A stretch of DNA of 64,000 nucleotides from RHLJ01 sp963974345 (GCA_963974345.1 CAXBBW010000005.1:1-64000); one strand, 5' to 3'; counted from the stretch's first letter, positions 44,689-56,000 are shown. Translations and numbers: made by a program. Notes: generated from the letters alone by a model not told the origin.

Positions 44689-46359
44689 ATGAAGTTATAC
44701 CTTAAAACCATTTTTAAAATGGTTCTGCTTCTCTCCTTTCTTCTTCAAACGGGGCATTTATATGCACAAAGTGATCCATCTGGTGAGTCTTATCCTACTC
44801 GGACATTTGCTATCACTAATGCACATATTATTCAGTCTCCTGGAAAGGTTATTGAAAATGGAACCGTCATATTATCAAACGGATTGATAACTGCTATAGG
44901 CACTAATGTATCAATCCCTGATAATGCTGAAGTAATTGACGGAACCGATTTATTCGTTTATCCCGGATTTATAGATGGGATGTCGAATACAGGTGCTGCT
45001 CGACCCACTCAAATTGAACGACCTGATAACATCTTTACACCAAATCCTCCAAATGATTACGCGGGAATTACTCCTGAATATAGTGTAATCGATCAAATTG
45101 ATGTATCTGAAAACAGTATTGAGGGTTTAAGGAAACTTGGATTTACAATATCTCATACCGTGCCTTATGGACGAATGCTACCAGGTTCAGGTTCATTAAT
45201 ACTTCTTTCAAAAAGAGACACTAAGGATGAGCTAGTCCTAAAACAAAACGTGTCCATGTTTACTCAATTTTCTGGAGCTCCAGGTGCGTATCCTGGAAAT
45301 ACACTTGGGATTATGGCAAAGTTCAGAAATCTTTATAAAAACGCTGAGTTAACAAAGCAACATGAAGTGCTGTACGCTGATAACCCAACTGGAATACAAA
45401 GACCAACTCAAGATCAGGTTTTACAAGCTTTTTATCCTGTGATTGATCAAAAGAAACCCATTTTCTATCACACTAACTCAATGCTAGAAGCTCGAAGAGC
45501 TATGAAGTTAAAAGAAGAATTAAATTTCAATCTCGTACTCAGTGATTTAGAAGAAGCTTGGTTTTTAACTAATGATTTAAAGGGATCTGGAGTCAGTGTT
45601 ATGATGTCACTTAATCTTCCTGATGCTCCTAAAGAAACCAAAAGTAAAGATAAGTTAGATGAGACCGATCATTTAGAAGAACGCAGAATGGTAGCCTACA
45701 ATCAATCGTTATCACAGTTTTCTGAATTGGCTGAAGCTGGAATCCCATTCGGGTTTTCAACAATGGGCACTTCACAAAGTAAAATTAAGTCTAATCTTGT
45801 AACCTTAGTCGACTCTGGGATGACAGAAGATGTTGCACTTGCTGCGTTAACAACTAACCCTGCTAAAATTCTTGGTATCGACAAAATTGCGGGTTCACTA
45901 GAAACTGGAAAATTAGCGAATGCGGTTGTTTCTACAGGTTCGTATTTCGGAAAAGAATCTAAAGTAAAATATGTATTTATTGATGGAGACAAATACGAGT
46001 TCGACACCGACAAAAAAGCTGTAGCAACATCAATTGAAGGAATGGAACCTTTAATTGGTACTTGGAATTATGAGATTATTTCTCCGCAGGGAGATCGAAC
46101 TGGACAGATGATTTTTAAAATCGAATCTGGATCATTAACAGGTGTTTTAACAAGCAGTTCTGGAAATCCTGATACTGATATAAATAATATTTCATTTGAA
46201 GATGGGAAATTGAGCTTTGACTTTGCTTTTGGGGCTGGAGGGCAATCTTTAGAAGTTTTAGTAAATGGAGATGTAACTGAGAATGAGTTTCTAGGAGAAG
46301 CATCAATTGCTGCTTTCAATGCTGTAATACCAATGAATGCTACTAAGGAGCCTAATTAA
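44689..46359 (+). CDS. exported amidohydrolase-like protein, degenerate metal site
   Basis: A 556-aa protein with a signal peptide (cleavage near YAQ). The amidohydrolase fold is clear (AFAITNAHIIQSPGKVIENG, GFIDGMSN, TTNPAKILGIDKIAGSLETGKLANAVV), but the HxH metal motif is replaced (M98, N100) and the late Asp is not obvious. Residues about 440-556 form an extra beta domain beginning MEPLIGTWNYEI. It is the first of three tandem paralogues and may be noncatalytic. Confidence 0.75.
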   Translation: MKLYLKTIFKMVLLLSFLLQTGHLYAQSDPSGESYPTRTFAITNAHIIQSPGKVIENGTVILSNGLITAIGTNVSIPDNAEVIDGTDLFVYPGFIDGMSNTGAARPTQIERPDNIFTPNPPNDYAGITPEYSVIDQIDVSENSIEGLRKLGFTISHTVPYGRMLPGSGSLILLSKRDTKDELVLKQNVSMFTQFSGAPGAYPGNTLGIMAKFRNLYKNAELTKQHEVLYADNPTGIQRPTQDQVLQAFYPVIDQKKPIFYHTNSMLEARRAMKLKEELNFNLVLSDLEEAWFLTNDLKGSGVSVMMSLNLPDAPKETKSKDKLDETDHLEERRMVAYNQSLSQFSELAEAGIPFGFSTMGTSQSKIKSNLVTLVDSGMTEDVALAALTTNPAKILGIDKIAGSLETGKLANAVVSTGSYFGKESKVKYVFIDGDKYEFDTDKKAVATSIEGMEPLIGTWNYEIISPQGDRTGQMIFKIESGSLTGVLTSSSGNPDTDINNISFEDGKLSFDFAFGAGGQSLEVLVNGDVTENEFLGEASIAAFNAVIPMNATKEPN

Positions 46360-46375
46360 AATGAAAGGAATTACG

Positions 46376-47740
46376 ATGAAAAAAATTAGTTTGCTGACTG
46401 CCATTATTCTTATGGCAGTTAATGTAGTGCATGCTCAAGTTAATAAAGGCGATGTTATTATCAAGAATGGAACGGTGCTTACAATTACCAATGGTACACT
46501 TGAAAATACTGACGTTCTTGTGCAAAATGGTGAAATTACCAAAATTGGTTCAAATATAACCACACCAAGAGGTGTTATTGAAATTGACGCAACTGGGAAA
46601 TTTGTAATGCCTGGCATTATCGATGCACATTCTCATATTGCAGGTACTTCTATTAACGAAGGAACCAGCCAAGTAACTTCCGAAGTTCAAATGGGTGATG
46701 TCGTAGATCCCCTTGACCTTTCGATTTACAGAGCTCTAGCTGGTGGTGTAACTTCTATTCATTTACTTCATGGCTCCGCAAATGTAATTGGTGGAGAAAG
46801 TGAAACACTAAAACTTCGATATGGAGTAACTGATCCTCAGGATATGATGTTTGAAGATGCACCGCGTACTATCAAATTTGCTCTTGGTGAAAACCCAACA
46901 AGAGGTGGTCGTGCAAGAGGAATTCAACCTCAAAGTCGCATGGGTGTTGAAGCAATGCTTCGAAATTCATTCAGTGATGCTCAAATTTATAAAGCTAAAT
47001 GGGAAGCTTACAATGCCGATAAAAGCAAGCGGAAAGTAGCACCTGAATACGACCGAAGAATGGAAACTTTGGTTGACATTCTAAATGGTGAAGTTTTAGT
47101 TCACTGCCATTCTTATAGAGCGGATGAAATCTACATGCTTCTAAAAGTGTTTACAGATTTTGGGATTGAAAAACTCACCTTCCAACACGCCAATGAAGCA
47201 TTTAAAGTAGCGCCTGAACTCGCTGAATTTGGAGCCAGTGCTTCGGTATTCTCTGACTGGTGGGCATATAAACTTGAAGTATATTACTCAACCGCATATA
47301 ACGCTACAATTCTTACTAGAAATGGAGTTACAACTTCAATAAACTCAGATTCTGGTGAACTTATTAGGCATCTTTTTCATGAAGCTGCAAAAACACAAAA
47401 ATATGGTGGTTTAAGTGATGAAGAAGCACTATCACTCATCACAATTAACCCTGCAAAACAACTTGGTGTTGATGATAGAGTTGGATCTATTGAAACTGGA
47501 AAGGATGGCGATATCGCAATTTTTGAAGGTCATCCCCTATCATCTTACGCCATTCCAATAATGACTTTTGTCGACGGAGTGAAATATTTTGATAGAGCTA
47601 CTGATGCAAAAGATCAAAGATTATATGTTGATCCAGAATCAACCATCGAAGATATCCAAATTTTTGACGCCGACGAACAGCACAAATGCATGCAAGATGC
47701 TGAAGTACTTAATCTTTACGAGTTTCTAAATAATAAATAG
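46376..47740 (+). CDS. exported amidohydrolase with intact metal motif
   Basis: About 454 aa with a signal peptide (VHA/QV). It keeps the HxH motif (H85, H87 in GIIDAHSHI), VLVHCHSYR, QHANEA and the late SDSGEL, consistent with a metal-dependent hydrolase such as an imidazolonepropionase or dipeptidase relative. Upstream ATGs at 46337 and 46361 exist; 46376 with SD AAAGGAA fits the signal peptide. It is the second of the trio and the only one with complete motifs. Confidence 0.85.
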   Translation: MKKISLLTAIILMAVNVVHAQVNKGDVIIKNGTVLTITNGTLENTDVLVQNGEITKIGSNITTPRGVIEIDATGKFVMPGIIDAHSHIAGTSINEGTSQVTSEVQMGDVVDPLDLSIYRALAGGVTSIHLLHGSANVIGGESETLKLRYGVTDPQDMMFEDAPRTIKFALGENPTRGGRARGIQPQSRMGVEAMLRNSFSDAQIYKAKWEAYNADKSKRKVAPEYDRRMETLVDILNGEVLVHCHSYRADEIYMLLKVFTDFGIEKLTFQHANEAFKVAPELAEFGASASVFSDWWAYKLEVYYSTAYNATILTRNGVTTSINSDSGELIRHLFHEAAKTQKYGGLSDEEALSLITINPAKQLGVDDRVGSIETGKDGDIAIFEGHPLSSYAIPIMTFVDGVKYFDRATDAKDQRLYVDPESTIEDIQIFDADEQHKCMQDAEVLNLYEFLNNK

Positions 47741-47748
47741 GTATAACT

Positions 47749-49059
47749 ATGAAAAAGTTTTTAACCCTGATTTTTTTCATTGCCACTCTCCCTGTAGTGG
47801 CTATTGGTCAACAATCTAGTGATGTAATTCAACAGGAAAGAGTTTCCCGATTTGCTCTCACCAATGCTAAGATATACACCGTAACAAATGGTGTTATTGA
47901 AAACGGAACCATTATAATAAACAATGGAATAATTGAAGCTGTAGGAGCAAATATAACTATACCTTCAGGTGTTTCTATTGTCGATTATAAAGGTGGTGAA
48001 ATTTATCCTGGAATGATCGATTCTGGCACCCAACTAGGTCTAGTAGAAATCAATAGTATTGATGAGGCACAAGACACCGATGAGTTTGGGGCAATCACTC
48101 CACAAATGGACGCTCTTACTGCTGTAAATCCAAATTCCGTATCTATTCCCGTAACTCGAGTTAGTGGAGTTACAACGGCTCTTACCATGCCAAGTGGTGG
48201 TCTTCTTCCCGGTACTGCAGCAACTATTAATTTATTCGGATACACACCCGATCAAATGTTTACTGGCTCAAAAGGAATTGTACTTAATTTTCCTAACAGT
48301 CAACGTCGCAGACGTCAAACTCAAGATCAAGCAGATAAAGCTCGTGAAAAAGCCTTGGAAGATTTAAATAATGCTTTTGATAAAGCAGAGCTTTTTGCAA
48401 GTATTGAAAACTCTACTGAAGCCCGGTATTATCCAGAAATGAAAGCCTTAGCTGAAGTTGTAAATGGAAATATGATGATGTATATCGAAGTAAATGCAGC
48501 GAAAGATATTCTAAGTGCTATTGAGTGGGTTCAAGAGCGAGAATACAAAAAAATAGTATTTACTGGTGTTGCGGAAGGTTGGAGGGTTGCGAGTGAAATT
48601 GCTGATGCTGGAATTCCAGTTATAGCTGGGTCCGTTCTTTCCACTCCTACTAGACAATCAGATGCTTATGATGCAGCATATATGAATCCAGGTATCATGC
48701 AACAAGCCGGTGTTAAGGTAGCGCTTAGTAGCGGAGACACTGAGAACTCTCGTAATTTACCCTATAATGCAGCCTTTGCTGCCGCGTATGGAATGGGACG
48801 AGAGGAAGCGCTAAAAGCAATTACAATTAATGCAGCAGAAATTATGGGATTAGGCGACCAAATTGGTTCTATTGAAGTAGGGAAAAAAGCTAATTTATTT
48901 GTCGCTACAGGAGATCCTTTTGAAACTAAGACTCAGATTATAGATGTATATATCGATGGCTATCAAATTCCTATGACTAGCCGTCAAATTGAACTATATG
49001 AAGAGTTTCTAAATCGTACTCCAGGGCTTCAAAAGAATCCTATTATTGGCAATAACTGA
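47749..49059 (+). CDS. exported amidohydrolase-like protein, partly degenerate
   Basis: A 436-aa protein with a signal peptide (AIG/QQ). The fold is preserved (FALTNAKIYTVTNGVIENG, GMIDSGTQ, SIEVGKKANLFV), but HxH has become G93/Q95 and the central His position is Glu-like (MMMYIEVNA). An Asp remains in ALSSGDTENS. It follows the second paralogue by 8 bp. It may bind ligand or act in a complex with the intact enzyme. Confidence 0.78.
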   Translation: MKKFLTLIFFIATLPVVAIGQQSSDVIQQERVSRFALTNAKIYTVTNGVIENGTIIINNGIIEAVGANITIPSGVSIVDYKGGEIYPGMIDSGTQLGLVEINSIDEAQDTDEFGAITPQMDALTAVNPNSVSIPVTRVSGVTTALTMPSGGLLPGTAATINLFGYTPDQMFTGSKGIVLNFPNSQRRRRQTQDQADKAREKALEDLNNAFDKAELFASIENSTEARYYPEMKALAEVVNGNMMMYIEVNAAKDILSAIEWVQEREYKKIVFTGVAEGWRVASEIADAGIPVIAGSVLSTPTRQSDAYDAAYMNPGIMQQAGVKVALSSGDTENSRNLPYNAAFAAAYGMGREEALKAITINAAEIMGLGDQIGSIEVGKKANLFVATGDPFETKTQIIDVYIDGYQIPMTSRQIELYEEFLNRTPGLQKNPIIGNN

Positions 49060-49155
49060 TATTTAGAATAAACCATCTTTCACTGAAATAATAGGGTTTA
49101 TTTGGGAGCTGAATTTCCATTCTCCAAGTTAGAACCATTTGGTATTTATTACAGC

Positions 49156-49185
49156 AAAAAGGCGAGATAATATCTCGCCTTTTTT
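49156..49185. terminator. bidirectional terminator
   Basis: Palindrome GGCGAGATA-A-TATCTCGCC (49161-49179) flanked by A5 and T6, between the convergent amidohydrolase and EVE genes; it can serve both strands. Confidence 0.88.
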
Positions 49186-49208
49186 AAAACCTTTCATTAA
49201 AAAAAATT

Positions 49209-49667
49209 TTAACTCTTCGCCATCCCAAGAATAGTTTCCCACTCTTCTTTTCGAACTGGAGTTATAGACAATCTACCGAGCCTGAATAACTCCATGTCCT
49301 CGAGAGATTTTTCTGCCTTTAGAGCATCTCTTGTGACTGGGCTTTCAAATTTTTCTATGAATTTTAAATCTACATTAATCCATCGAGGTTCTTCTTCCGA
49401 ACTTTTTGGATCAAAATAATTTGATTTTGGATCAAACTGAAGCGCATCAGGGTAAGGTTCACTGCTAACTTCTGCTATTCCAACAATAGATGGTGGTTTT
49501 TGATTAGAGTGATAGTACAACACTCCATCCCCAACCTTCATTTCATCACGCATCGAATTTCTTGCTGCATAATTTCTTACACCATCCCAAGGTGTTTCTC
49601 CATCTTTTTTAAGATCATCTATGCTATATTTTTCTGGTTCAGATTTACAAAGCCAGTATTTCTTCAT
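49209..49667 (-). CDS. EVE-domain protein
   Basis: A 152-aa single-domain protein with the EVE start KYWLCKSEPEKYSIDDL, the WDGVRNYAARNSMRDEMKVGDGVLYYHSN core and IVGIAEV. EVE/PUA-like domains bind modified nucleobases in RNA or DNA. Standalone EVE proteins are widespread. It lies downstream of the rml genes but after a 60-bp gap. Confidence 0.88.
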   Translation of the reverse strand: MKKYWLCKSEPEKYSIDDLKKDGETPWDGVRNYAARNSMRDEMKVGDGVLYYHSNQKPPSIVGIAEVSSEPYPDALQFDPKSNYFDPKSSEEEPRWINVDLKFIEKFESPVTRDALKAEKSLEDMELFRLGRLSITPVRKEEWETILGMAKS

Positions 49668-49727
49668 GATTAGTAATATTTTAATTACGAATTAGAAACA
49701 AAATCTAATCGTACTAATTCGAAATTC

Positions 49728-50729
49728 TTAATTGTTATACTTCTTTACGTACCACAAAATGGTCTCTTCTAACATTCCATCAAAATCTGGAGAAGGTTCC
49801 CAATTCAAATCTCTTTTAATTTTAGATGCATCGATTGCATAGCGGAAATCATGACCTAATCTATCAGTAACGAAAGTGATCAGATTTTTATAATCACCAT
49901 CAGGGGCTTTACCTACTTTATTATTTAATATTTCACAAATCTTATGAACTAAATCAAGGTTTTTCCATTCGTTATTCCCTCCAATATTGTAGGTCTCTCC
50001 TGCTTTCCCTGTTAGGAACGCAGTTTCAAGTGCGCTACAATGATCTCGTACAAATAACCAATCCCGAACATTTTGTCCCTTTCCATAAACTGGAATAGGT
50101 TTATGTTGAACAGCATTTCTAATTACGGTTGGAATCAATTTCTCATCATGTTGATGAGGTCCATAATTGTTTGAACAATTTGTAGTAACCAAGTTCATTC
50201 CATACGTTTGAAAGTACGCTCTTACAATCATATCACTAGCAGCTTTAGAAGCAGAATATGGTGAATTTGGAGCATATGGAGTTGTTTCAGTGAATAGTCC
50301 ATCATCTTCAAGCTCGCCATATACTTCATCAGTAGAGACATGTAGAAAACGATTATTCTTCCACTTTTCTTCATCAGACTTCCAAAGTTGACGACATTCT
50401 TCCAAAATATTAAACGTCCCAACAATGTTAGATTGAATGAAAGGTTCTGGCCCAGTTATTGAATTATCTACATGAGATTCTGCCGCTAAATGAAAAACTC
50501 CATCTGGTTTAAAACTTTTTACCACATCTTGTACCGCATTTCTATCAACCAAATCAATCTTTTTGAAATGATACCGATCTGAATTTTTCAAAGGATCAAG
50601 AAAGCTACGATCTGATGCGTAACTAAGTTTATCAAGATTGAAAATTTGCCATTCTGGATGTTTATTAAATAAATAAAGTATAAGGTTGGAACCTATAAAT
50701 CCTGCTCCGCCTGTAATAATTATCTTCAT
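49728..50729 (-). CDS. rmlB: dTDP-glucose 4,6-dehydratase
   Basis: A 333-aa extended SDR with GGAGFIGSNL (cofactor), HVSTDEVYGEL, YSASKAASD (catalytic Tyr/Lys) and NNYGPHQ. It makes dTDP-4-keto-6-deoxyglucose. It overlaps rmlC by 4 bp and is last in the A-D-C-B operon. Confidence 0.95.
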   Translation of the reverse strand: MKIIITGGAGFIGSNLILYLFNKHPEWQIFNLDKLSYASDRSFLDPLKNSDRYHFKKIDLVDRNAVQDVVKSFKPDGVFHLAAESHVDNSITGPEPFIQSNIVGTFNILEECRQLWKSDEEKWKNNRFLHVSTDEVYGELEDDGLFTETTPYAPNSPYSASKAASDMIVRAYFQTYGMNLVTTNCSNNYGPHQHDEKLIPTVIRNAVQHKPIPVYGKGQNVRDWLFVRDHCSALETAFLTGKAGETYNIGGNNEWKNLDLVHKICEILNNKVGKAPDGDYKNLITFVTDRLGHDFRYAIDASKIKRDLNWEPSPDFDGMLEETILWYVKKYNN

Positions 50730-51274
50730 GGAAAAATGTCTTCGTCTTTTAATGATGAAAATAGTGGTTGTTTACGATCCTTTTCAGATAAAATAGGTCT
50801 AGAAACATCCCAATTTATTCTGATTAGAGGGTCATCCCATCGAATTCCCCTTTCTGAATCTTTGTGATAATAGTTGGTACACTTATAGTGAACAATTGCT
50901 TCGTTTGAAAGTACTGAAAAGCCATGTGCAAATCCTTCAGGAATATACATCTGACGATGATTCTCACCACTTAGTTTAACTGCAACATAGTTTCCAAAAG
51001 TAGGTGAAGACTTTCGTACGTCAACTGCTACATCCAAAATTGTACCCTTTATACACTGTACCAACTTTGCCTGAGGATTCTCCAATTGATAATGTAAGCC
51101 TCGTATAGTCCCTTCAAATGATTTTGAAATATTATCTTGAACAAAATTATCATTGATATCGTGTTTATTCAAAATATCTGTTCTAAAGGATTCTAAAAAA
51201 AATCCTCTATCATCTTCAAACACTAGTGGCTCAATAATTTTGACTGCGGGAATTCTCGCATCTTTAATTTTCAT
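50726..51274 (-). CDS. rmlC: dTDP-4-dehydrorhamnose 3,5-epimerase
   Basis: A 182-aa cupin with FVQDNISKSFEGTIRGLHYQ (catalytic His), GTILDVAVDVRKSSPTFG and IPEGFAHGFSVLS, diagnostic of RmlC. Length is typical. It starts 3 bp after rmlD and overlaps rmlB. Confidence 0.95.
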   Translation of the reverse strand: MKIKDARIPAVKIIEPLVFEDDRGFFLESFRTDILNKHDINDNFVQDNISKSFEGTIRGLHYQLENPQAKLVQCIKGTILDVAVDVRKSSPTFGNYVAVKLSGENHRQMYIPEGFAHGFSVLSNEAIVHYKCTNYYHKDSERGIRWDDPLIRINWDVSRPILSEKDRKQPLFSSLKDEDIFP

Positions 51275-51277
51275 TTG

Positions 51278-52135
51278 CTAAATAGTATTAATTAATTTCT
51301 GTAATCCTTCCTGCCAACTTTTGATTTCTATATTGGAGATGGTACTAATTTTTTTTGTGCTTAGCTTAGAAAAAGATGGTCTTTTCGCTTTCGTTTTAAA
51401 TTCATCCGAATCGACTGCCTTCACATTTACTTTGATTCCTTTCAATCTAAAAATCTCTTTCGCAAAATAATACCATGTCGTAATTCCTTCAGAACTTAAA
51501 TGAAAAATCCCCGTTTCATTTTCTTTTAGAAGCAAATAGCTTTGCTCCACTACTTGATCTGCAAATGTCGGGCTTCCATATTGATCGTTTACAACACTTA
51601 ATTGATCTCTTTCAGTACTAAGTCGAATCATTGTCTTAACAAAGTTATTCCCAAATTGACCACAAAGCCAAGAAACCCTTAAAATTAAGAACTCGCAACC
51701 CGATTCAAGAATTGTTATTTCACCCCTTCTTTTTGTAGCGCCATATACATTTATAGGGTTTGTAATAAAATCTTCAGGATAGCCTTCTGGAACTTTTTCC
51801 TGATCTTCTTTTGACCCAGAAAAAACATAATCAGTGGAATAGTGAACAAGTTTTACTCCTACTTCTTTACAAACTGTACAAATATGAGATAATGCTTTTG
51901 AATTAACTTGCTCGGCAAGCTCCAATTCATCTTCTGCCTGATCAACTTTTGTATATGCCGCACAATTGATTAAAACATCAGGACTATCTGTTTTCACAAT
52001 ATTCCTAATGCTTTCAACTTCTAAAATATTTAACTCTTCTGAAGAATAAGCAGAATAATCGATCCTATTTTTCTTACAAAATTGAACCCATTCTTTCCCT
52101 AGTTGTCCTCCTGCCCCGGTAATTAAGAGTTTCAT
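51278..52135 (-). CDS. rmlD: dTDP-4-dehydrorhamnose reductase
   Basis: A 285-aa SDR with GAGGQLGKEW, STDYVFSG and YGATKRRGE (catalytic Tyr/Lys), the RmlD signature. It makes dTDP-L-rhamnose. Its start overlaps the rmlA stop by 1 bp. Confidence 0.94.
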   Translation of the reverse strand: MKLLITGAGGQLGKEWVQFCKKNRIDYSAYSSEELNILEVESIRNIVKTDSPDVLINCAAYTKVDQAEDELELAEQVNSKALSHICTVCKEVGVKLVHYSTDYVFSGSKEDQEKVPEGYPEDFITNPINVYGATKRRGEITILESGCEFLILRVSWLCGQFGNNFVKTMIRLSTERDQLSVVNDQYGSPTFADQVVEQSYLLLKENETGIFHLSSEGITTWYYFAKEIFRLKGIKVNVKAVDSDEFKTKAKRPSFSKLSTKKISTISNIEIKSWQEGLQKLINTI

Positions 52136-52839
52136 TAATCACCCTGCACTAATTTATTTGCATGCTTATATGATTCTGGAGTTCCAGCGTCGGTCCACCA
52201 ACCCTCTAATACTGAGCTCTTCATTTCTCCTTGTCGGATATAGTAATTGTTTACATCAGTAATTTCGAGTTCTCCTCTTCCTGATGGTTTTAAGGTTTTG
52301 ATACACTTAAAAACAGTAGAATCGTAAAAATAGATTCCTGTTACTGCAAAATTTGATTTTGGCTTTTCTGGTTTTTCTTCAATCGAAATCACATTTTCAC
52401 CATCTAGTTCTGCTACACCATATCGCTGGGGATCATGAACTTCTTGAATCAAAATTTGTGCCCCTTTCCCTCTAAAATTATCAACAGCTTTTTCTAAGGA
52501 AGCTTCAAAAATATTATCCCCAAGTATTACAACTACAGGCTCTGTTCCTGCAAAATTTTCTGCTAATCCTAAAGCTTGGGCAATCCCTCCTGCTTCATCC
52601 TGAACCTTATACGTAAACTTACATCCAAAATCTTTTCCTGAACCCAATAAATTCACTACTGCACCCATATGATCAGTGCCCGTTACGATTAGAATTTCTT
52701 CTATTCCAACTTCTAAAAATTTTTCTATCGGGTGATAAATCATTGGTTTACTACCGACTGGTAATAAATGTTTGTTAGTTACTTTTGTAAGTGGGTATAA
52801 ACGTGAGCCAGTACCGCCGGCAAGAATTATTCCTTTCAT
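52135..52839 (-). CDS. rmlA: glucose-1-phosphate thymidylyltransferase, short form
   Basis: A 234-aa nucleotidyltransferase with GGTGSRLYPLTKVTNKHLLPVG, VVILGDNIFE and SIEEKPEKPKSNFAVTGIYFYD. It is about 55 residues shorter than classical RmlA, lacking the usual C-terminal extension; such short forms are known. It is the first gene of the dTDP-L-rhamnose operon, which should supply rhamnose for surface polysaccharide. Confidence 0.88.
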   Translation of the reverse strand: MKGIILAGGTGSRLYPLTKVTNKHLLPVGSKPMIYHPIEKFLEVGIEEILIVTGTDHMGAVVNLLGSGKDFGCKFTYKVQDEAGGIAQALGLAENFAGTEPVVVILGDNIFEASLEKAVDNFRGKGAQILIQEVHDPQRYGVAELDGENVISIEEKPEKPKSNFAVTGIYFYDSTVFKCIKTLKPSGRGELEITDVNNYYIRQGEMKSSVLEGWWTDAGTPESYKHANKLVQGD

Positions 52840-53078
52840 AATAAAAATCTGGTTTATCTGTTTTTACGTAAGGTATAACTGAATGATTTAAACTTCATAA
52901 TTTTTCGATAAAAGATGCTCCTGATCCGATGAAACTTCTATTTATTAGCATGAATTTTCATGATACAAAAACTACTTAATATTATTAGATGTTAGGAATT
53001 ATTAATCATCATTATAAATACCTCATAATCGTTCTTTAAGCATCAATAGGCAATCTTTTTGCGTATTTTATTGATTGT
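52840..53078. promoter_or_regulatory. divergent promoter region, rml operon and giant surface protein
   Basis: A 239-bp AT-rich gap between two divergent units. Promoters must lie here, but no clear consensus or repeat was identified. Confidence 0.35.
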
Positions 53079-56000
53079 ATGAATATGATAAAACATATTA
53101 CAGTTTTACTTCTTTTATTTGCAGGGACAAATAGTTCAGTTGCTCAGGACAAAATATGGACTGGAGCTGTTGATTCATCTTGGCACACAACTGGAAACTG
53201 GAGCCCTTCTGGAGTTCCAACTTCAGGGCAAACCGTTGGAATGAGAGGAAATACTAATCCTCGACCAGTAATTACTTCTAATGTAACTATTAGGTCAGTA
53301 ACGATTAATGCTTGGTATTCTAATCCTGGAGATCAACTTCGAATTCGTAATAATGCAACTCTTACCATTACGGATGATTTAATTATAAATGGTGCAGGTA
53401 AGCTTCAAATTATCAATGGTCATGTTGAAATGACAGCTACCTCTTCTGGTCAAAATAATTTTGATGTTAATTCAGCCGAATCTGAAATCAACATCACAAA
53501 CGGAAGTTTTACGGCTGGAACTGGTTCAGAAGATGTTGATGTAGAGATCATTGGGACTTTTAATGCTGGAAACGGAACCGTTACAGTAAATGGAGATTTC
53601 GATATATCTAATAGCGATACTTTTAATGCTGAAAATGGAACAGTAGTAATAAATGGCAATACAACCATAAATGGCACGTACAATGGCAATGATGGATCTT
53701 CTACTTTTAATGGTGATGTAGATATACGAAGTGGTGGGATACTTAATCTTGATTCGGGTACGATTAACTTTAACGGTCCTACTTATGTTGGTAATAGTGG
53801 ATATACCTATTTTGGAACAGGTACCGTTTTTATAAATGACGATGTTAGCGTGAGTAGTGGCGGTTATTTTAATGTCCAAGATGCAAGCGTAACTGTAACT
53901 GGAAACGCCAACTTTTCTAGTAATGGTAATATGAGCGTGGATAACGGTAGTATTAACATTGGGGGTAATGCGTCACTTAGTAGCGGAGGTCAAATTGATT
54001 TAAATTCTGGAAGCTTAAATGTTGGAGGAAATGCTTCTTTTACAGCAGGTGGAACCGTAAATGCAGGAAATGCAACGGTAACTCTCGAAGGTGATTTCAC
54101 AATAAATAATAATTCTAACTTCAACTCAGATTCAAGTACGGTTGTATTTAGTGGTGATTCAACACAGACTGTAAATGCAGGTAGTGATGTCACTTTTTAC
54201 AACGTACAGGTAGACTCTGGCTCTGTGTTAAATACCGATGGAGGTAGTGGTAATACTATTATTATTCAAGGCAACTTAACCGTTGATGATGGTGGTGGTG
54301 TTGCGGTTGAAGAAGATGATCAACTGGAAGTTCAAGGTGAAGTTAGTGGTGGAGGTTCTGGCAACGTTCAAAGCCCAGCCCCATATGCCATATCAGCTAC
54401 AGCGCCCACTTTTACTTCTGTGGTTATTACTTTTAACAAAGCCATGACTGAAAGTCTTGCGGAAACTATTGGGAATTATTCTATCAAAAGAGTAAGTAAT
54501 GCAGCAACTATCACTGTTTCTAGCGCAACCTTAAATACAGAAAGTAATAGTAAACAAGTAACTTTAGTAATTTCTACAATTCTAGAAGATGTTCAATATG
54601 AAATAACGATGAACAGCCTTCAAAGCACTGATGGTGGAAATATTTCGACCAATCATAAAAAACGATTTACAAAAGTTGGTCCTATTACATTTTATAGTAT
54701 TACTTCTGGAAACTGGGCTTCAAATAACACATGGTCCAGAACAGCACATGATGGTGTGGCTGCAACCTCCAATCCTGGAAATACGAATGGTGCCACTGTT
54801 ATCATCGGAGACAGTGACATAGTTACTATTTCTAGTAGCACTTCGATAATTGGGCAAACTTCTGTAGAAGTAAAAGCATCTTCAAAACTGGTTGTCGGTT
54901 CTGGTGGAACGCTTACTACAGGACCTAAAACTATTACAGGCTTAGGAACATTTGAAGTTACTACAGGGACTCTTCAGATTGGTTCAACTGGTGGAATTAG
55001 TGCTTCTGGTGCAACCGGGAATATTCGTACAACAACTCGTACTTTTGGAACTTCAGGCAGCTATACCTATAACGGTAGTTCAGCGCAAATAACCGGTACG
55101 GGACTTCCTTCCACTGTAAATAGTTTAAGAATTAATAACGCCTCTGGTGTTACCATTGATGCTGATCTTGAAGTTTCAGGCACTCTTTATCTAACAAGTG
55201 GATCATTTACCATAAAATCTGGAAATAACCTGATTGCAAATACTAAATCCATTAGTTCTGGTGATTTGATCATGAAACATACCATGACTGGTTCTTTAGG
55301 TTGGAGGCTACTCTCCTCTCCAATCGAAACCGATTATGATGATTTTTTAGATGGAATTACTACTCAAGGGTATTCAGGTTCGTCTCTTGGTAATGCTGCT
55401 TTAGATAGTTTACAACCAAATGTTTTGTACTATGATGAAACGTATGAAGGAACTGATAATCAACGCTGGAGAGCGCCTGCAAGTGCAGCAACTTCGTTAG
55501 CTCCCGGTAGAGGTCTGTATACATTTATTTTTGGAAATATTGCCGCTGATTCTAGATATAACAATACATTTCCAAGAACTTTATCTGCACAAGGACAAGA
55601 AAATGAAGGTCCGGTTGATCTTAATGTCACTTACACTTCGGAAGCTGATTCAGGTTGGAATTTAGTGGGTAATCCATATGCCGCAACTATTGACTGGGAC
55701 GATGCAAATTGGACGAAAACTAATATTGACGCTACTATTTATATGTGGGATTATGCAACCAGCGAATATAAAACATGGAATGGAACTACGGGCGATCTTC
55801 CATCTAATGGTCTAATTTCTCCTTTTCAAGGTTTTTGGATAAAAGCTAATGATGCTTCTCCTTCTCTAATTGTTGAAGAGAATGCAAAAACTACGGGTGG
55901 TGCTTTTGTAGGTAAAGCTAATTCGAAGAATAGTTCCCATCATCCTATGTTTTCAATAACATTAGCTGATGATAAGATAAAATCTTCGGCTCATCTCATG

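Noticed and set aside
53450..54193. Minus-strand ORFs within the first surface protein
   Set aside because: They mirror Gly/Asn/Thr-rich repeats on the other strand and lack RBS or family features.
53500..54200. CRISPR-like repetition
   Set aside because: The repetition is protein-level beta-repeat coding with variable DNA, not identical direct repeats with unique spacers.
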